Assembly (NCBI RefSeq): GCF_016545825.1
Contig: NC_052615.1
Span: 16,856,520-16,920,519 of the forward strand
Reading direction: 5' to 3'
Origin: Eucalyptus grandis
Lineage: Eukaryota > Streptophyta > Magnoliopsida > Myrtales > Myrtaceae
Length of the DNA: 64,000 bases
How positions within the stretch are numbered: position 1 is the stretch's first letter; each line of letters begins with the position of its first letter. Positions 44,900-58,740 of this stretch are shown piece after piece. Made by a program: the position numbers and the translations under genes. A model generated the notes under the pieces. That model saw nothing but the letters and a program-made list of their open reading frames with translations. It did not search any database and had not been told where the DNA came from.

Positions 44900-45235
44900 C
44901 CACCATGTTAAAGTATCCTATTCGCTTGTCTAAGGGGTTCATATGCTCTTTATTTTCATGTATTCTCTCTCGACTTATTAACTTAAATTTTGATTCAATA
45001 TTCTAATATTGTATCAAAGCTAGATTTTGTCCCAGTTTATTTTGCGTGTGCAACTCACCCATTGCTCAAATTTCACATATCATTCCTAACATTGTTTACA
45101 CAAGAAATCAAGTGTTAAAAGTATCCCGCATCATTTGTCTAAGAGGTTTATATTATTATTTTTATACATGTGGTTTCCCTCTTCTTATTAGTTTAGACTT
45201 TTGAGTTGGATATTCTAACATACCAACCAACAAGT
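44900..45235 (+). mobile_element. Two degenerate LTR/TRIM-like repeats in tandem
   Basis: TTAAAGTATCCTATTCGCTTGTCTAAGG-like (44,911; written here only as a landmark in parts: AAAGTATCC, TTGTCTAAGGGGTT) recurs at 45,117 (AAAGTATCC, TTGTCTAAGAGGTT), both followed by a TTATTA/GTTTAGACTT block and TATTCTAA. After the first copy comes TTGTATCAAAGC, a decayed form of the TGGTATCAGAGC primer-binding site for initiator tRNA-Met used by copia-type elements. Confidence 0.5.
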
Positions 45236-45239
45236 GCAC

Positions 45240-47880
45240 CAAATTTATTTATTGTAACACTCTATATAATCTCTCGCAGAAAAGTATAAATAATCTAAGT
45301 ATCCTATCACCTTCTACCGTGAGAGTTTAGACATAGCAATAAACAAGCCATACCCACATTCCAAAATCCAAGTTGCATTTCTATTAGTCACAGTTCAATA
45401 TACTCTTATAATCATGTGGCCGGCACGAAAGAATTGAAAATGGCTGCCGAGAGAGAGTATATTCTGTCATCAAATCTTTATAAAAATAGCATCGGCTTAT
45501 ATGGTTGGACTTCAATATCTTTTGGTAAGCTCTCAATTTTTTTTCCCTAAAAATGAATTTTCAACTACGAATATTCTGGAATTTGCTTTTGACATATGAA
45601 ACTTCAAAGCTATAGGAAGCAAAAGCTGGCAATAAGACTTATTAAACAATAATGCCCTATCATCCTAGGAACAAATATAAAAATGTTTGACCCTCTAATT
45701 AATTTCTTTCAAAGGAAGAATATTGAGGAATTCATGACAAATGGACGATCAAAATTTTATCAACTAAGAATCATCTCTTAATTCTCTCTTTGCCTTTTGC
45801 ATGACTAATCAACCAAACTTCCATCTATCCTGAGTCAACTGCAATAATCGCAATTTGGATTGCGTTGATGATAGCTTGTTCGAGCTTTTGGATTATCTCA
45901 ATTTATACACCTTCGAATAAATAATTGATTGTCCTTCTTCTTGCTCTTACCCTTATCTTTTTCCTCCTTAAGTTGTTAGTCACTAAATCAATTTCACCTC
46001 ATTGTCCATATATGGACCGTGATTTCATTAAGTTATCCATAGATCATATATATTACAAAGCTTTCTAATGAGAGAGTTAGATTGAAAACATAAAAATAAT
46101 CCAAAATTATAGAAGAAAAAGTAAAGCGCAAATGTTGTATCACCTAAGCTCTTGCGACCTCTTATCAGATAGTTCAAATATGCAGAATAATCAAGGATAT
46201 GTACACTTATCGAAGAAATTATTTTCTATTCACAACTTGAAAATCTACCTTTTTTGGTCGACAAACTAAAAATCCCTTCTGTCATTCGTTAATACCCTAG
46301 CTATCAAAATTTTCCCCATTTTTCATCTCACAAAATAATTAAAGATTTCAAATTTTTCCATTTCAATTTTCTTATTCCACGTTTACCACCCTTATAGTGT
46401 CATGGTGCGACCAAAATTGGCATGTATGAATATAATAAGAGCATATAGTTATATAGGGCACAAACCACAATAGACCCTAAATTATGTATTATGACACATT
46501 TATTATAATTTTTTTATAACACTAAAAATAAACTTGTACATGCGTGACACATTTATCCTTTGTCAAATTCTAACAATAATAATCATTCAAAATCTACCTA
46601 TATAAACACTAGAAAGCAAATAGTATTGACAAGATAATCATGCAACTTAAGTGAAATAAAAATGATGTTATTTTGGTTAAAAAATCATTTGATGAAACCT
46701 CAATGAAAGATAAATATGTCACATATGTATAAATTTTGATTTTTTATGTCATAGAAAAAGATTATGATAAATATGTCACAGTAAGCATAGTTTGGGATTT
46801 TTGATGTATTAAAAAAATTCAATATAAATGTGTAATAATGAACGCAATTTGAAGTTTTTTGTGGCTTTTTCCTAATTATATACATATTTAAGAAAATGTG
46901 GTCGCATTGGTAATATGGGCGTAAATATATGCTATAAATTCCGTACACATATAAGAAAATGGACCAAAAAACATACAATTGCAAACTACGATGGGCCGTT
47001 GACTGTTCCAACATTCAGACACGGAACAGCATCGGCCTCCGCACTTCCTTGATGAATCTTTTCGTCAGTTAGCAGCGTGGTTTCCAAGGTAGGTCATTAA
47101 ATAGCTTAAATGCATCAATGAGAAAAAAATAATAATAATAAGAAAAAACAAACAAACGAATCCCCTTTTTTGTGCTAGAACAAAAACTCACTTGATTCTA
47201 AGACATTCTCATCATGGCAAAACAGATCAATTTCATTTGCTAACTAAATTTGCCATTCATGTACTTATCTTGATCTTCATAGAAAATACATAAATAATTT
47301 ATACAATTTATATTGTTAAGCAATTAAACAAAAATCTTTTTAATAAGTGGCAAATGTCACTCATAAAATATGAATGAAAATAACAAATATATATCTTTTC
47401 AACAATTTGAACATAAAGAAAAAAAAAAGGATGTGATAAACTGATGATCGAGCATACCAACAACAGCTTGCAACCATGGAAACGAAATTCCGAGGATGGG
47501 AACGTAATCATAATTGAAGTTCTTACGTTAGTGGTTTAAATTTGCATTTGGCCATGATTTTCTTTTTGTTGGCCCTGGATTTAGCCATGAGTTAAAGATG
47601 TGACAATTACTCTTTTGTAATTTTTGGTACATACAAACTAGCATTTTCTTAATGACAACAAAAGACTCTAACCGGAGTCTCTATCATCTATTAGGTAACC
47701 ATATAAAAAGATAACAAGATTTTCCATATTTGACTTTTCCTATGATATGGTGATTAATTATTTTGATGTTGAGACTTCCTTGAAAATTTGAGACATGACA
47801 CTAGTAAAAGCAACAATAATGATCCTCCAAGTTCGAGGATAAATCAAGATTTTTTGTAAGAAATACACTCCGTCCTCTCT
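45240..47880. other. Intergenic, AT-rich
   Basis: Very AT-rich DNA without recognisable genes or repeats. Confidence 0.5.
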
Positions 47881-48415
47881 CTCTCCGAACAAGCAAGGCA
47901 CCTCCCCTGTATTTTAATGTCTGACTGACCTTTCCATCAATTCCTTCCTTCTACGCCTTGACAGCCTTCCTTCTTCGCCCCTCGTTTGGGAAGGCTTTCA
48001 TGCTCACCCACCTTGTCCTCTGCTCCTCTTAGACCCTCTCTCTCTCACTCTCCCTCTCTGTCTGTCTCTGTCTCTGTCTCTCTCTCTGTCTCCAATTTCT
48101 TTTTCTTTTCTTTTTTTCTTTTGAAGAAGGCGAGAAGAAAGGAAACATGATCCAATTTCCTCATCATCTTCTCAATCTTGCATCGCCTTAACATCTTTCT
48201 TCTTCTTTGTTTTGTGGGTGGACTTTGTCTGGGTCAATCTTCGGTGCATGCCCGCCCTGCGCTCTTCGGCATTTACAGAGAGGCTGTGCATTGGTCCTTT
48301 GTTTTTCCATGAAAAACACTGGTTAAGAACAATGGAAAATGAAGCCTTTTGGCGATGGTCGAAGGAACTGTGGACAAGCTCGCATCTTTTCTGAACCTTG
48401 GTCCACTTTTTTTAA

Positions 48416-48646
48416 GGTAAAGCTTTAATTCATGTGCCAGTCGTTTCATGAATGTGTTCTTGTCCTCTTAAACATGGCATCTGAACATTTTCCCAAATTA
48501 GGTCCCATGTGGGAGATTCAGTAATAATCTGAGTTAATGAAGTAGCTGGAACATTCGAGGAAAACAAAATGCAGATTTGCTAATTTCATCTTTACCTGAA
48601 TATCTCTGTTTTTCTTTGCTTCTTTCCTTTTCCGATTCGGTGACAG
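48416..48646 (+). other. Probable 5'-UTR intron of the RIC10-like gene
   Basis: A GT donor in TTTTTTTAAGGTAAAGC follows a CT-rich leader (47,880-48,110 and on), and an AG acceptor lies in GGTGACAGGGAG, 110 bases upstream of the start codon. RIC genes often have a 5'-UTR intron; this is inference. Confidence 0.4.
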
Positions 48647-48755
48647 GGAGAGTAACTGTCTGAGGTTGGTCAGAGATAAATTAGTCTCACCTTCGGTCTC
48701 CGTTTTCTTCCTTACTACTGCTGCATTGGGGCTTGCTTTGCTTGTTGCGTCTCCG

Positions 48756-50940
48756 ATGGCAACCAAGATGAAAGGAATCTACAAAGGCTTCAAATACATC
48801 TCCCAAATATTTGGTAACATAATCACATCTTTTTCTCTAATGGGTTTTCTTCTTCTTCTTTTTTCTCGGGCCCCTCTCTCAAAAAGTGATGTTTTTGAGC
48901 TCACGTTGATAATGCATGATTCTGTTTTGTTTGGATTCTTCTGGGACTGCTTCCATGGTGGTGATCTGCTTCTGTTCTGTTGCAGTTGTGAAGGAGAGGG
49001 ATATGGAAATTGGGTACCCAACAGATGTTAAACACGTGGCACACATCGGGTGGGATGGTCCGTCTGGGAGTGGACCCAGTTGGGTGAGTAAAATGATAGA
49101 AAGATGGAAGAGGCGTTCATTTCACTTTCCAGCTCCTGGGTCCTTTTTCATTCTTCCGTCGTGTAATCTTTTCAAAATAATATGAGAGGAGAACGCTTTT
49201 CTCGTTGTTTATTCAAAAAGAATTTCTTGGTTATGGTGATTGATTCTCTTTTATGCTGTTATTGTTGATGCAGATGAATGAATTCAAGAATGCACCTGAT
49301 TTTTCCACTTCCCTCGGTACCATTGGCGATCCTGGTGACTCCAGCTCTGTGGCTCGTTCCACATGGTCCTCTCAAGGTCTGTTCCTAGAACTATCCCGGG
49401 TTTTCTTGTCTTTACAAGCGTTTTGCTGAAAAGAAAAACATGAAACATTATGGCATGTGGGAAGTAATTGAAATCTAAGGAGTTTTATGCCGAGATTTTC
49501 TTTTATCTCGTACGTATGTTTAGGTCTATTTGTTTGAGTCATGTGGAGGTTCATAAACAGACAAGGATGAGGAGGGCTGCTTTCTTTCACGGGTCACATA
49601 GCTGTGCCGGATGCATTCTCAAGGGCCTTTGTGTTTTAGTTCCTGTAGCTTATTTTGTTATGTTATGGACAAAAAGTTCTCAAGATTCTTTGCCTCCAAG
49701 TGCAAGAGTTTGGCTCTTCTGTCACGAGAGCATCCTTCCTTTATCAAGGGGAATCTGCTTACTCTTGGCCCTGGACAAGTCTTTTGATTTTGGTGGTCCA
49801 CGGGTTCACCATGTGCTTGTACATGATAGACGGTTCTTTAATATTTATACATGGGGTTTAACATGGAAGTTAAGTCATTTTTCATTTGCCCTAAAATCAT
49901 GGTGAAATCATTGTATGTAGCATACGCATTTAAGTAGTTCAAGTAAGAGATCTCCACAGAACACATCAGAGCAAGTGCATTGAAACCAATCTTCTTGACT
50001 AAGGTTAATTGGCATCAGCTTTAAAGTGAACTGCTCATGACTGCGTAGAATATGGAAATGAATTAACTATGATGCTGATCCACCGATCTTTACATTCCAT
50101 GAGTAGCACTTTTGTGCACAACCCACCCTTTCAAATAGCAGCACCAACCACATGACTTGCGGTTGCAAACTTCTCGTTTGCTTTTTGACTTCCCACCTTG
50201 TGTATAACTTTTGTGTCTCAAAGATTACATAGGAAGCAGAAGTTAATTCTGTGTGTATGCAATCACCCAACTGCTAGACGCTCTAGATTTCTTATCTTTC
50301 AGTAGTTGATTAATAGATGAAGTGAGGCATTAGCTCTTATTGGTGGACTTTAATGCTTGAACTGAACATTGGCATTAGCTCTTATTTTTCCCTTGTAAAG
50401 GCTTATTAAAAATCATTGCAGTTAAAAATTACGCCATTCTACATCTCACAGACTGATAAACATCTATTTCCAGTTATGATAGAAAAATAGCAGCTAAAAT
50501 ATGTCCTTAGTTCCTGTTAAAGAAACTCGTTATGGAAGATACCTGTAAGGTCTGCGGATGTTCAAAAAGAAATTGCTGAATCTCTCTGATTCTTTAATGT
50601 CATAAGCACTCGTAGTGTGGCACATCCTATCACATCTTCTGAAGTAAAGCGATGACTAATTTGCTAATGAACTGCCCTTTTCATTTTGTTTCAGGTTTCA
50701 CATAAGTTTCTCAATTTCTACATTTTCCACTTCTGCTGATGCCCTTTGTTTCTTTTGGTAGATTTTGAGCAAATCTTGGGACAGCAATCGACATCCGAGA
50801 TGTTCAAAGAAAATCTGCCAACAGATCTTCCGAATATCCCCAAGAAGCAAAAGAGGAAAAAGAGCAAGTCGACTTCATCCCCAAAGTCTTCATCATCGTC
50901 AAGATCCTCTCGAGCAGCAAAGTCAAAGGCTTCATTCTAG
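48756..50940 (+). CDS. RIC10: CRIB-domain ROP effector, RIC10-like
   Basis: Four exons: 48756-48813, 48986-49083, 49274-49376 and 50762-50940, GT-AG and in phase, giving 145 residues. It begins [19 protein letters not shown], typical of RIC9/10/11; the frame is open upstream to 48666 but that stretch is unlike the family. The CRIB motif is '[17 protein letters not shown]' (ISxPxxxxFxHxxHxG type). '[16 protein letters not shown]' follows and the protein ends in a Lys/Ser-rich basic tail ('[16 protein letters not shown]'), probably membrane-associating. RIC proteins bind active ROP/RAC GTPases and pass the signal to actin and microtubules. The last intron is 1.4 kb. Confidence 0.92.
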
Positions 50941-52080
50941 AAAAGGATAAAACACTGAATCTACAACACTAGACCTGGTGGGCTATAACATGACGAGGAA
51001 AGAACGACAATGCCCACTGATGTGCATAGGAGAACTTGCTTGTTTGCTTTTTCTGAAGATGTTTTCGATGAACAAGAAAATGTAGAAAGTCGACAAGTTT
51101 GTGTACATTTGAACTTGACTGTTCTCTTCAATTTTACAGGGATGTCGAGAAATAGGTGAGGGTGGAGTTTGGGGGAGAGGGAGGACAAGGGAAAGGGCAT
51201 GACTGAGTTCACTGACAACAGTGATTTAAGGAAGTTTGCGATTGTTTATTTACATTATTTTTTTTTCTTTTCTGTTCTCAACATTGTTGACAGATTGATT
51301 ATTCAGTTATGCTGGTGAAAGGTTCTGCAATTGAAGTTATTGGCTTTGTCAATGGGTTGTGATCAGGTGGATCAACTGATCCTGCATCGTCACTCAAAAT
51401 TCATCTGGGTCTGATTTTTTAGCATTCAGGACACGCTTTCCAATGATATGAGAGACTTATCCTGGAATGATGAAATCATCATATAATGCTTATGAATTTG
51501 GAACTTTACTTATATCTGTTATGCTAGGAAGAACCTTACATATATTTCATGAACGATTCAGTGATTTAAGTAGTAGACCTTGATGGGGTGGTTCGGGGAT
51601 TCAAGTTGGCAAAAGGGTCTTGTAGTACTTTTGAACTGCAAGAATGGAGGCCAACCGAGAGTGCGCACACAGTAAAAACCCCACATCGGTGAGAACCAAA
51701 AAATAGAGATGGACCAGACCACTGCCCTGCCAATTTATTGGCAGAGTAACTTTCATGGGAGAAACTATTTCCTGAAAGCTTCAACACTCGAAACTAATCA
51801 AAGCCGTCGGTCAATCGTTCAGGCGTCAAACGTGGTTCAATATATGGGATCTACATCCACTGATGGAGCAATAACGAGAGTTGGGACACAGATGGCAACC
51901 ACATTCGACTCTTAAGCTCAGAGAATGCTCTACAGACTTTGATCTAATCTCACAAAGGGCTTTTCCAAAACCCTCCAAGACGATTAACCGCCCTAATCTC
52001 TTTGTTAGATTTGACGAAACATGATGAGGAGAACGGAAACAACCATATATACTTACAGAGACATTGAGGAAGCCCTTAAG
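50941..52080. other. Intergenic after RIC10
   Basis: The likely 3' UTR runs to about 51,500. The frame 51709-51915 has no known domain. No other feature. Confidence 0.5.
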
Positions 52081-52089
52081 TCGGAACTC

Positions 52090-54430
52090 GATCTAATTGT
52101 TAATAAGCGCTCGCTGTGTGGACTGGCCAACCACCCCTGTCCAACCTAGCCGAGCTCCCAAACGAGTCAGCGGTGCCACCGGCGGGCCCTGAACCTTCTT
52201 GTCCTGGCCACTAGACGCTATCAGGGGTTCTTTCCGATCCCTTCAGGCGTTCGCTTCTAATCCCTACTCCGTTGATTTTGTATTTCAATTTTCAAGCATT
52301 GCAAGTGCCTACTCAAGTTGGGTGTTCAGCGTTCACCAAGTGGGCCAAAACTTAACACAAGAGGGAGGGCGCATTCCACATGCCTATTTAAGTTGAGTTG
52401 GCTGTTCACCAATTGGGTCCAAACTTAACACAGAGCATTTCACTTTCCATGTAGTACGGGTCAATTTTTATTTTTTAATTTATCGAGAGAGAGGCAATAT
52501 TTTCCTTCTATCTCTAATCGAAAAAAATCGTATCTCTAATCGGTAAATTATAGGTTATGGAGATTGCCTGCGAGTAAGCTTAACTAAATTCAAAATGTGG
52601 GCGTGTCCATAATGAAAATGAGTAATGTAACTATTAGTATGGAAATTACTTTGATTGCCTTCGCAATTGAGTGGGTCGAATCTTTTTCCGTAAAGGATAA
52701 GATGAATGGCATGGACAAAAGTGGCAGGTTTGTGACTTACATGGGCCAAACTATAATAATTAATTATTATTTTTTATCCAAAAAAAATGGCATGGACAAA
52801 AAAACTTTGTGATGATCGGTCACTTATTAATTTCGTTGAATAAAATATGTTTATTTGTGGGATCTTTCGTGGAAAGAGGCATCAATTCTTAATTGGAACA
52901 CATTTTTGCCTTGACTAAAAAGTGTCCCATCAAAAGGCATTGCACTCGAGGGACAATGTCGGTCTGACTTTTTTCTTGTCACATAATAATACACTACCCT
53001 TGTGCGAGAGTAATATCAGCCAAATGTGGCATCTTGATTCGAAAAACATCCCATCAAACAGTATTGCGTTTCACACCAAGGACAATGTCGCTCTCACTTT
53101 TTCCGTGTTGCATAAAAATGCTTTCAAGTGTCCCATCAAAAGGCATTGCGTTTTACACAAGGGACAATGTTGCTCTCACTTTTTCCGTGTCGCATAAAAA
53201 TGCACTACCTTTGCGCGAGAGTAATATCAATCACATGTGACATCTTGATTGTGACGGTGATGTACAATTGACTAATTCAGGCATGTGCGATTGAAGATGT
53301 TACTCACTAATATAGGAAAAGCAATTCAATTCCACGCCTCTCTAAGTCTTTGATGGTGGTTGTTCTTGAATAGAAGATGATTACTGCTAGCTTTGAAGTC
53401 CATCAAAACATGGCACCTTCAAGAATTTGCTCATGAGCCTATCAATTTCCCCAACATGGTGCGTGCATGCAAATCGTGAAATCAAGATCAAACTGACCCC
53501 AAAAAAGTCATTCGTATTTCCAAACAGTTTGTATCCCACTCGTCAATAATATTGTCTGTTTTGGGCTATAAGACTCACCTGCCTCGTGCCCTCACAGTTG
53601 TATCATTTGGGTTTCCCCTTATTTAGCACATTACTTCATTGTCCCTAAGTAATGTGAGATTCAGTTCATTCTTGCCACTTTCATTATCCTCGAGGCAAAG
53701 CCACACTCTCATCCCTCGCAAGACTAGGTCGTCACACATGCACAGTGAAGGGACTTGAACACATAGGTAAATTCAGAAAGTTTTCATTTTTAAATGATGG
53801 AAAACATAAGGTGAATGATGGATTTCCCTTCACTTATGTCAAACTAAATTTATCTCCTTATATTCAATGGTGAAAAGGGAAGGAATGATTTTGACTTCAC
53901 TGGGTGGATGAGAAATTTGTTTTTTCTGCACCCTACATCGATCACTCCTTAATACGGTAGTTTCTTTTTTAACATAGCTAACTAACTACTCATGCCAATA
54001 GTGAAGCATGCACATGAGATAAGAAACAAAGAAAAGTTGTGCATGTGCATCATGTGTAAAAAGCAAAAAAAAAAAAAAAAATCATCTTGAAAGAAACGTC
54101 ATTTAGGTTGAGACGAGCTCAAAAAGTGGTCACAGCCCATAAACTTAAACTAATTAGGACGTGAGATTGACGTTAAAATGTTTGCCATTAAGAGCAAAGG
54201 GCCATGCCAAACCACCATTGTTTTGTCGTTAAGCTCGAAGGACAAGGGCCGTAAATATTGATGTCGAATTTCTACAAAAGTAATACTCAAAGGTGATGAG
54301 ATTCCTAAATGGTATCTCCAAGTAAATTTCTTATGCATACCAAATCCCCCATTTGTTATAGGACTTGAGGTATCAAAGAAAAGCTTTTGTAACCACATAA
54401 GAGGATCAATATCCGAATAATGCTATATTT
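52090..54430 (+). repeat. Triplicated ~2-2.4 kb region, copy 1
   Basis: Landmarks are CGGCGGGCCC (52176), CCCTTCAGGCGTTCGC, GTCCCATCAAAAGGCATTGC (52,925 on), ACATGGTGCGTGCATGCAAA (53,453 on), CCTCGAGGCAAAGCCACACT, CATCTTGAAAGAAACGTCAT (54082), and 'GAGCAAAGGGCCATGCC'. They recur in order in copies 2 and 3. A segment on the minus strand (53,500-53,740) reads like the LTR/TRIM words 'GTGAGTCTTATAGCCCAAA' and 'GACAATATTATTGACGAG', so the unit may descend from a retroelement. Confidence 0.8.
52925..53245 (+). repeat. Internal ~85-118-bp repeat in copy 1
   Basis: Three blocks start (T)GTCCCATCAAA/ATCCCATCAAA at about 52,923, 53,048 and 53,130. All continue with CATTGC, GGGACAATGT, CTC(A)CTTTTTCCGTG and CATAA-AATGC. 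Confidence 0.8.
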
Positions 54431-54479
54431 TGAATTTATGGTAATTGCTGTACAAACGCCTCATCTTATTAGAGATAAC

Positions 54480-56430
54480 TAAAATAATTATAGATATGCT
54501 GGACGGACGTCAAACCTAGCCGGGCTCCCAAATCAATTAGTAGTACTACCGGCGGGCCCCGGACCTTTCATGTCAGAGTTACTAGACACCATCCGGGGTG
54601 TCTTTTCAGTCCCTTCAAGCGTTTTCTTCACATCCGTACTCCTTGTCTTTGTATTTCAAGCCTTCCAACAACCTATGCGAGTTAACATAAGAGGTAATAT
54701 TTTTTATTTTTTATTTATAGAGAGAGAGGCAATATTTTCCTTTCATCTGTGCTTGAAAAGGGGCAATATTTTCCTTCTATCTCATATCTCTACTAGGTAA
54801 ATTATAAGTGATGGAGGTTGCCCGCAAGTAAGCTCAATTAAATTCAAAATATGGACATGTCTGTAATGAAAATGAGTAATGTAACTATTCGTAAGGTAAT
54901 TACTTTGATTGCCTTTGCGATTGAGTTTGTCAAATCTTTTTCTGTAAAGATTAAAATGAATGGCATGGAAAAAATACTTAAGTATGTTGATCAGTCGTTT
55001 ACTAATTTCAAGACATTTATTTGTGGGATTTTTCGTGAAAAGAGGAATTGATTCTCACTCGGAAAATAATTTTGCCTTGACTTGCAAGTGTCCCATCAAA
55101 AGGCACTAAGTTTTACACGAGGGACAATATTGCTCTCACTATTTCCGTGTCACATAAAAATGCACTAATCTCACTATTTCCGTGTCACATGTGGCATCTT
55201 GATTGTGATGATGACGTATAATTGATCGATTCGGGCATGTGCTAGAAGATGTTACTAACTAATATAGGAGAAGTGATTCAATTCCACGCGCCTCTACGTC
55301 TTTGATGGTCATTCTCGATTAGAAGGTGATTACTGCCAATTGGAAGTCCATCGAAACATGGCGCCTTCAAGAATTCACTCATGAGCCTGTCGATTTCTCC
55401 AACATGGTGCGTGCATGCAAATCGTCCGACTTGTATCATTGATACTAATAGGAGCTGAACTATTATGGCAAGGAAAAGTTTGATTCAGAGGGAGAAGAAG
55501 AGGCAAAAACTGGAACAAAAATATGAAGTCAATATCAAAAAGACCCAAAAAAAGTCATTCATATTTTCGAATAGTTTGTACCCCACTTGTCAATGATATT
55601 GTCCGCTTTGAGTTATAAGACTCACTTACCATGTGCCCTTACAGTTTTGTCATTTGGGTTTCGCTCAAAAAAGGTTTCCTTATATAGCACATTACCTCAC
55701 CATTCCCAAATGATATGGGATTCGGTTCATTCCTACCCCCTTCACCACCATCTTTGAGGCGGAGCCACACTCTTGTCCCTCACAAGACCGGGTCATTACA
55801 TGTGCATGGTGAAAGGCCACAAACACAAAGGTAAAATCAGAAAGTTTTCATTTTCAGACGGAAAGCAAACAGTGGATTATGATTTTGATTTCATTAGCTG
55901 GATGAGAAATTTGTTTTTTCCGCACCCTATATCGATCACTCCTTGATATGGTATTTCCTTTTTAAAATTGGTAACTAACTACTCATATCAACAGCAAAAC
56001 ACGCACATAAGATAAGAAACAAAGAAAAGTTGCGCATCATGTGTAAAAAGAAAAAAAAAATCATCTTGAAAGAAACCTCATTCAGGTTGAGATAAGCTTA
56101 AAAAGTGGTGACAGCCCAGAAACTTAAACCAATTAGGACATGAGATTGAAATTAAAATGTTTGCCATTAAGAGCAAAGGACCATGCCAAACCACCATTGT
56201 TTTATCGTTAAGCTCGAAGGACAAGGACCGTAAACAATGATGTCAAATTTCTATAGAGGTAAAACTCAAAAGTGATGAGATTCTGAGATGGTATCTCCAA
56301 GTAAATTTCCTATACAAACCGAACCTCCCATTTGATATAGGACTTGAGGAATCAAAGAAAAGTTTCTGTGACCACACAAGAGTTAGAAATTATACATGCC
56401 GATGAATTTTTGGATAACGCTATATTTAGA
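54480..56430 (+). repeat. Triplicated ~2-2.4 kb region, copy 2
   Basis: It begins GGTCCGGG-like at 54,490-54,551 (CGGCGGGCCCC at 54,551) and repeats the landmarks of copy 1 with a spacing of about 2.0 kb (54,082 to 56,060 for CATCTTGAAAGAAAC). Only one copy of the internal CATCAAAAGGCA block remains (about 55,092). Confidence 0.8.
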
Positions 56431-56459
56431 AATCATGGTGATTGTAGTATAGGCACCCC

Positions 56460-58740
56460 ATCTTGTTTAGCATAATCAAAATAATTATAGATATTCCGGA
56501 TCAATGTCCAACCCGCAGATCTCCCAAATCAATTAGTAATGCCACCGGCGGGCTTGTCAGAGTTACTGGACGCTACCCACGGGGTCTTTTCAGTCCCTTC
56601 AAGTGTTTGCTTCTCATCCCTACTCCATGTCTTTGTATTTCAAGCCTTCCAAGTGACTATGCAAGTTGGGTGTTCACCCAGTGGGCCAAAACTTACCATA
56701 AGAGGAAGGGAGGGAGCATTCCACATGCCTATTCAAGATGTGGATATTTCCCACAAGTAAGTTCGACTAAATTTAAATATAGGCATGTCCTTTGATGTAG
56801 CTTATCAATCAGAACACCGTTAGGAGAAAATTCACTTTAATCAAGAACGAAGAAAAAAAAACGATCCTCATGAAAATGAGTAATATAATCACTCATATGA
56901 AAACTACTTAGAGAGCCTTTGCGATAATTTTTTTTTTTTTTTTTGGGTTTTTTTCTTTGTAAAAGTTAAGATGAGTGGCCCGGACAGAACTTGTAACTGC
57001 CACTTATTATATTTATTAAATAGATGTTTATTCATGAGGTTTTTCATAGAAAGAGATGTTTGGGCCCCAGCTTTTAAGTGGCATCAAAGGGCACCACGTT
57101 TTTCGTGAGAAAGAGGAGTGATTCAAGAAGGTGCCGTGTTTTGTGCGTCGCATAAAGACGCCCTTACTTTCGTACGAGAAAATTCTGGCCATCCTGCAAA
57201 TATCTGTCGGAATGTGTGCATGTGGCTTGCTGGTCGTGATGATGATATTTTTATTGGTCAGAATGGTGAGGTAGAATTGATCGGTTTAATTACGTGTTGT
57301 TGGAGACGTTTGTTATATGATTTGTTATATTACTTAAAAAAATCAATTTATGACTAATTGAATCAAGAGTAACACTTGAAATTGAATCGTGAGTGAGTGA
57401 TGACAACATATTTTAATCATTCATTTTTATAAGTGATATGAGTGATTATTTTTTGGAAAAATATTTTCCAAATCTTAAGTTTCCCATTAAAGAAACACCC
57501 AATAAATCTTGATGATTGTTCTCAAATTAAGGTGATTCATATTAGCTTGAAAGTCCATCAAAACAATGGCGCTTTGGCGCCTCCGAAAATTCACTGGTGA
57601 GCCTCTCAATTTCCCTATCATGGTGCATCCACGCGCAAATCGTGAGGTCAAAATCAAATTGAACCTAGAAATCGTTCCTATTTCCAAATGGCCATGAAAG
57701 GGCAAAAGCAAGATCAATCAACGCACGTGTTTAATATTTTTCCAATCAGTATTTGGGTCAAAGACTCCCAACACGACAGTGATGGCCCACGCTACTCATT
57801 CTTTTTCTTTTTCTTTTTTTGGGTCGGCCACGCTACTCATTCGGACGGTGAAAGGGGGCACGAACGCAGTTTTCATTTTGGATTGACGAATTTACCAATG
57901 ACCCTTCGCTTTTACTAGTATCAAACTAAATTCCTCTCTTTATATTCGATGGCGAACAGGATAGGAATAATTTCGACTTTACACGGACATGTGAGAAAAT
58001 TTTCCATATTTCATATTAATCACATAATTTCACATATTTTCACTTTAATCCCAAATTTGCCAGCATGTCCAAAAACTGCCACAAATTTCTTCAAAATTAT
58101 TGACATTGAGGCCAATCATCGGTCCATTATCAGAACTTGCATCTTCTCACCATCCCTACTTTTGTATCGAATAAGAACAACCTCATAATATTACTAATCT
58201 TGAGGGAGGCACGTGGTGATTTTTGGATACCTTGGCAGATTTGAGAGTTAGACTGAAAGTTGAGATTTTAATAAATAAATAAAAAAAAAGGTTCTAACAT
58301 AATTGAGATTGGACATAGAGTCAGGGTTTTCTTTAGAGAACTAACCCATTTTTTTTTACATGAGTAACTAATTATTTATACCAATGGCGAAGCATTACAT
58401 TTGGAATGAGAAACATATAAGAGTTGCACGTCAAGTGTGAAAAGGAAAATGAAAAGATTGATGTAGAAAGAAATGTGAATCCAGGTCAAGACGAGCTTGA
58501 CAAGTCGGGACGGATGAACCCCACGAGCCCAAATCGATCAGGACGTGAGACGGAAAGTTTGCCATTAACACCAAAGGGGCCATGCCCAATCACCAATGTT
58601 TTGTCATTGAGCTCAACAAACGAGCGTCGAAAACGATCATGTCGGAATTTCTACAAAGGTACTATTCAAAGTGATGAGATTCCGATAGCCACACATTTGT
58701 GATAAGACTCAAGATATTAAAAAAAAAAAAATTGTGATCG
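56460..58740 (+). repeat. Triplicated ~2-2.4 kb region, copy 3
   Basis: It begins at 56,515 (ACCGGCGGGCTTGTCAG at about 56,545) and is the most diverged copy. It keeps CGGTTAC/CAGTCCCTTCAAGTGTTTGC, 'CATGGTGCATCCACGCGCAA' and 'GAGCAAAG/CACCAAAGGGGCCATGCC'. Its minus strand near 58,600 carries 'ELNDKT' followed by 'HGP', also seen in copy 1 (minus, about 54,190-54,240), but no shared open frame spans them. Confidence 0.7.
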
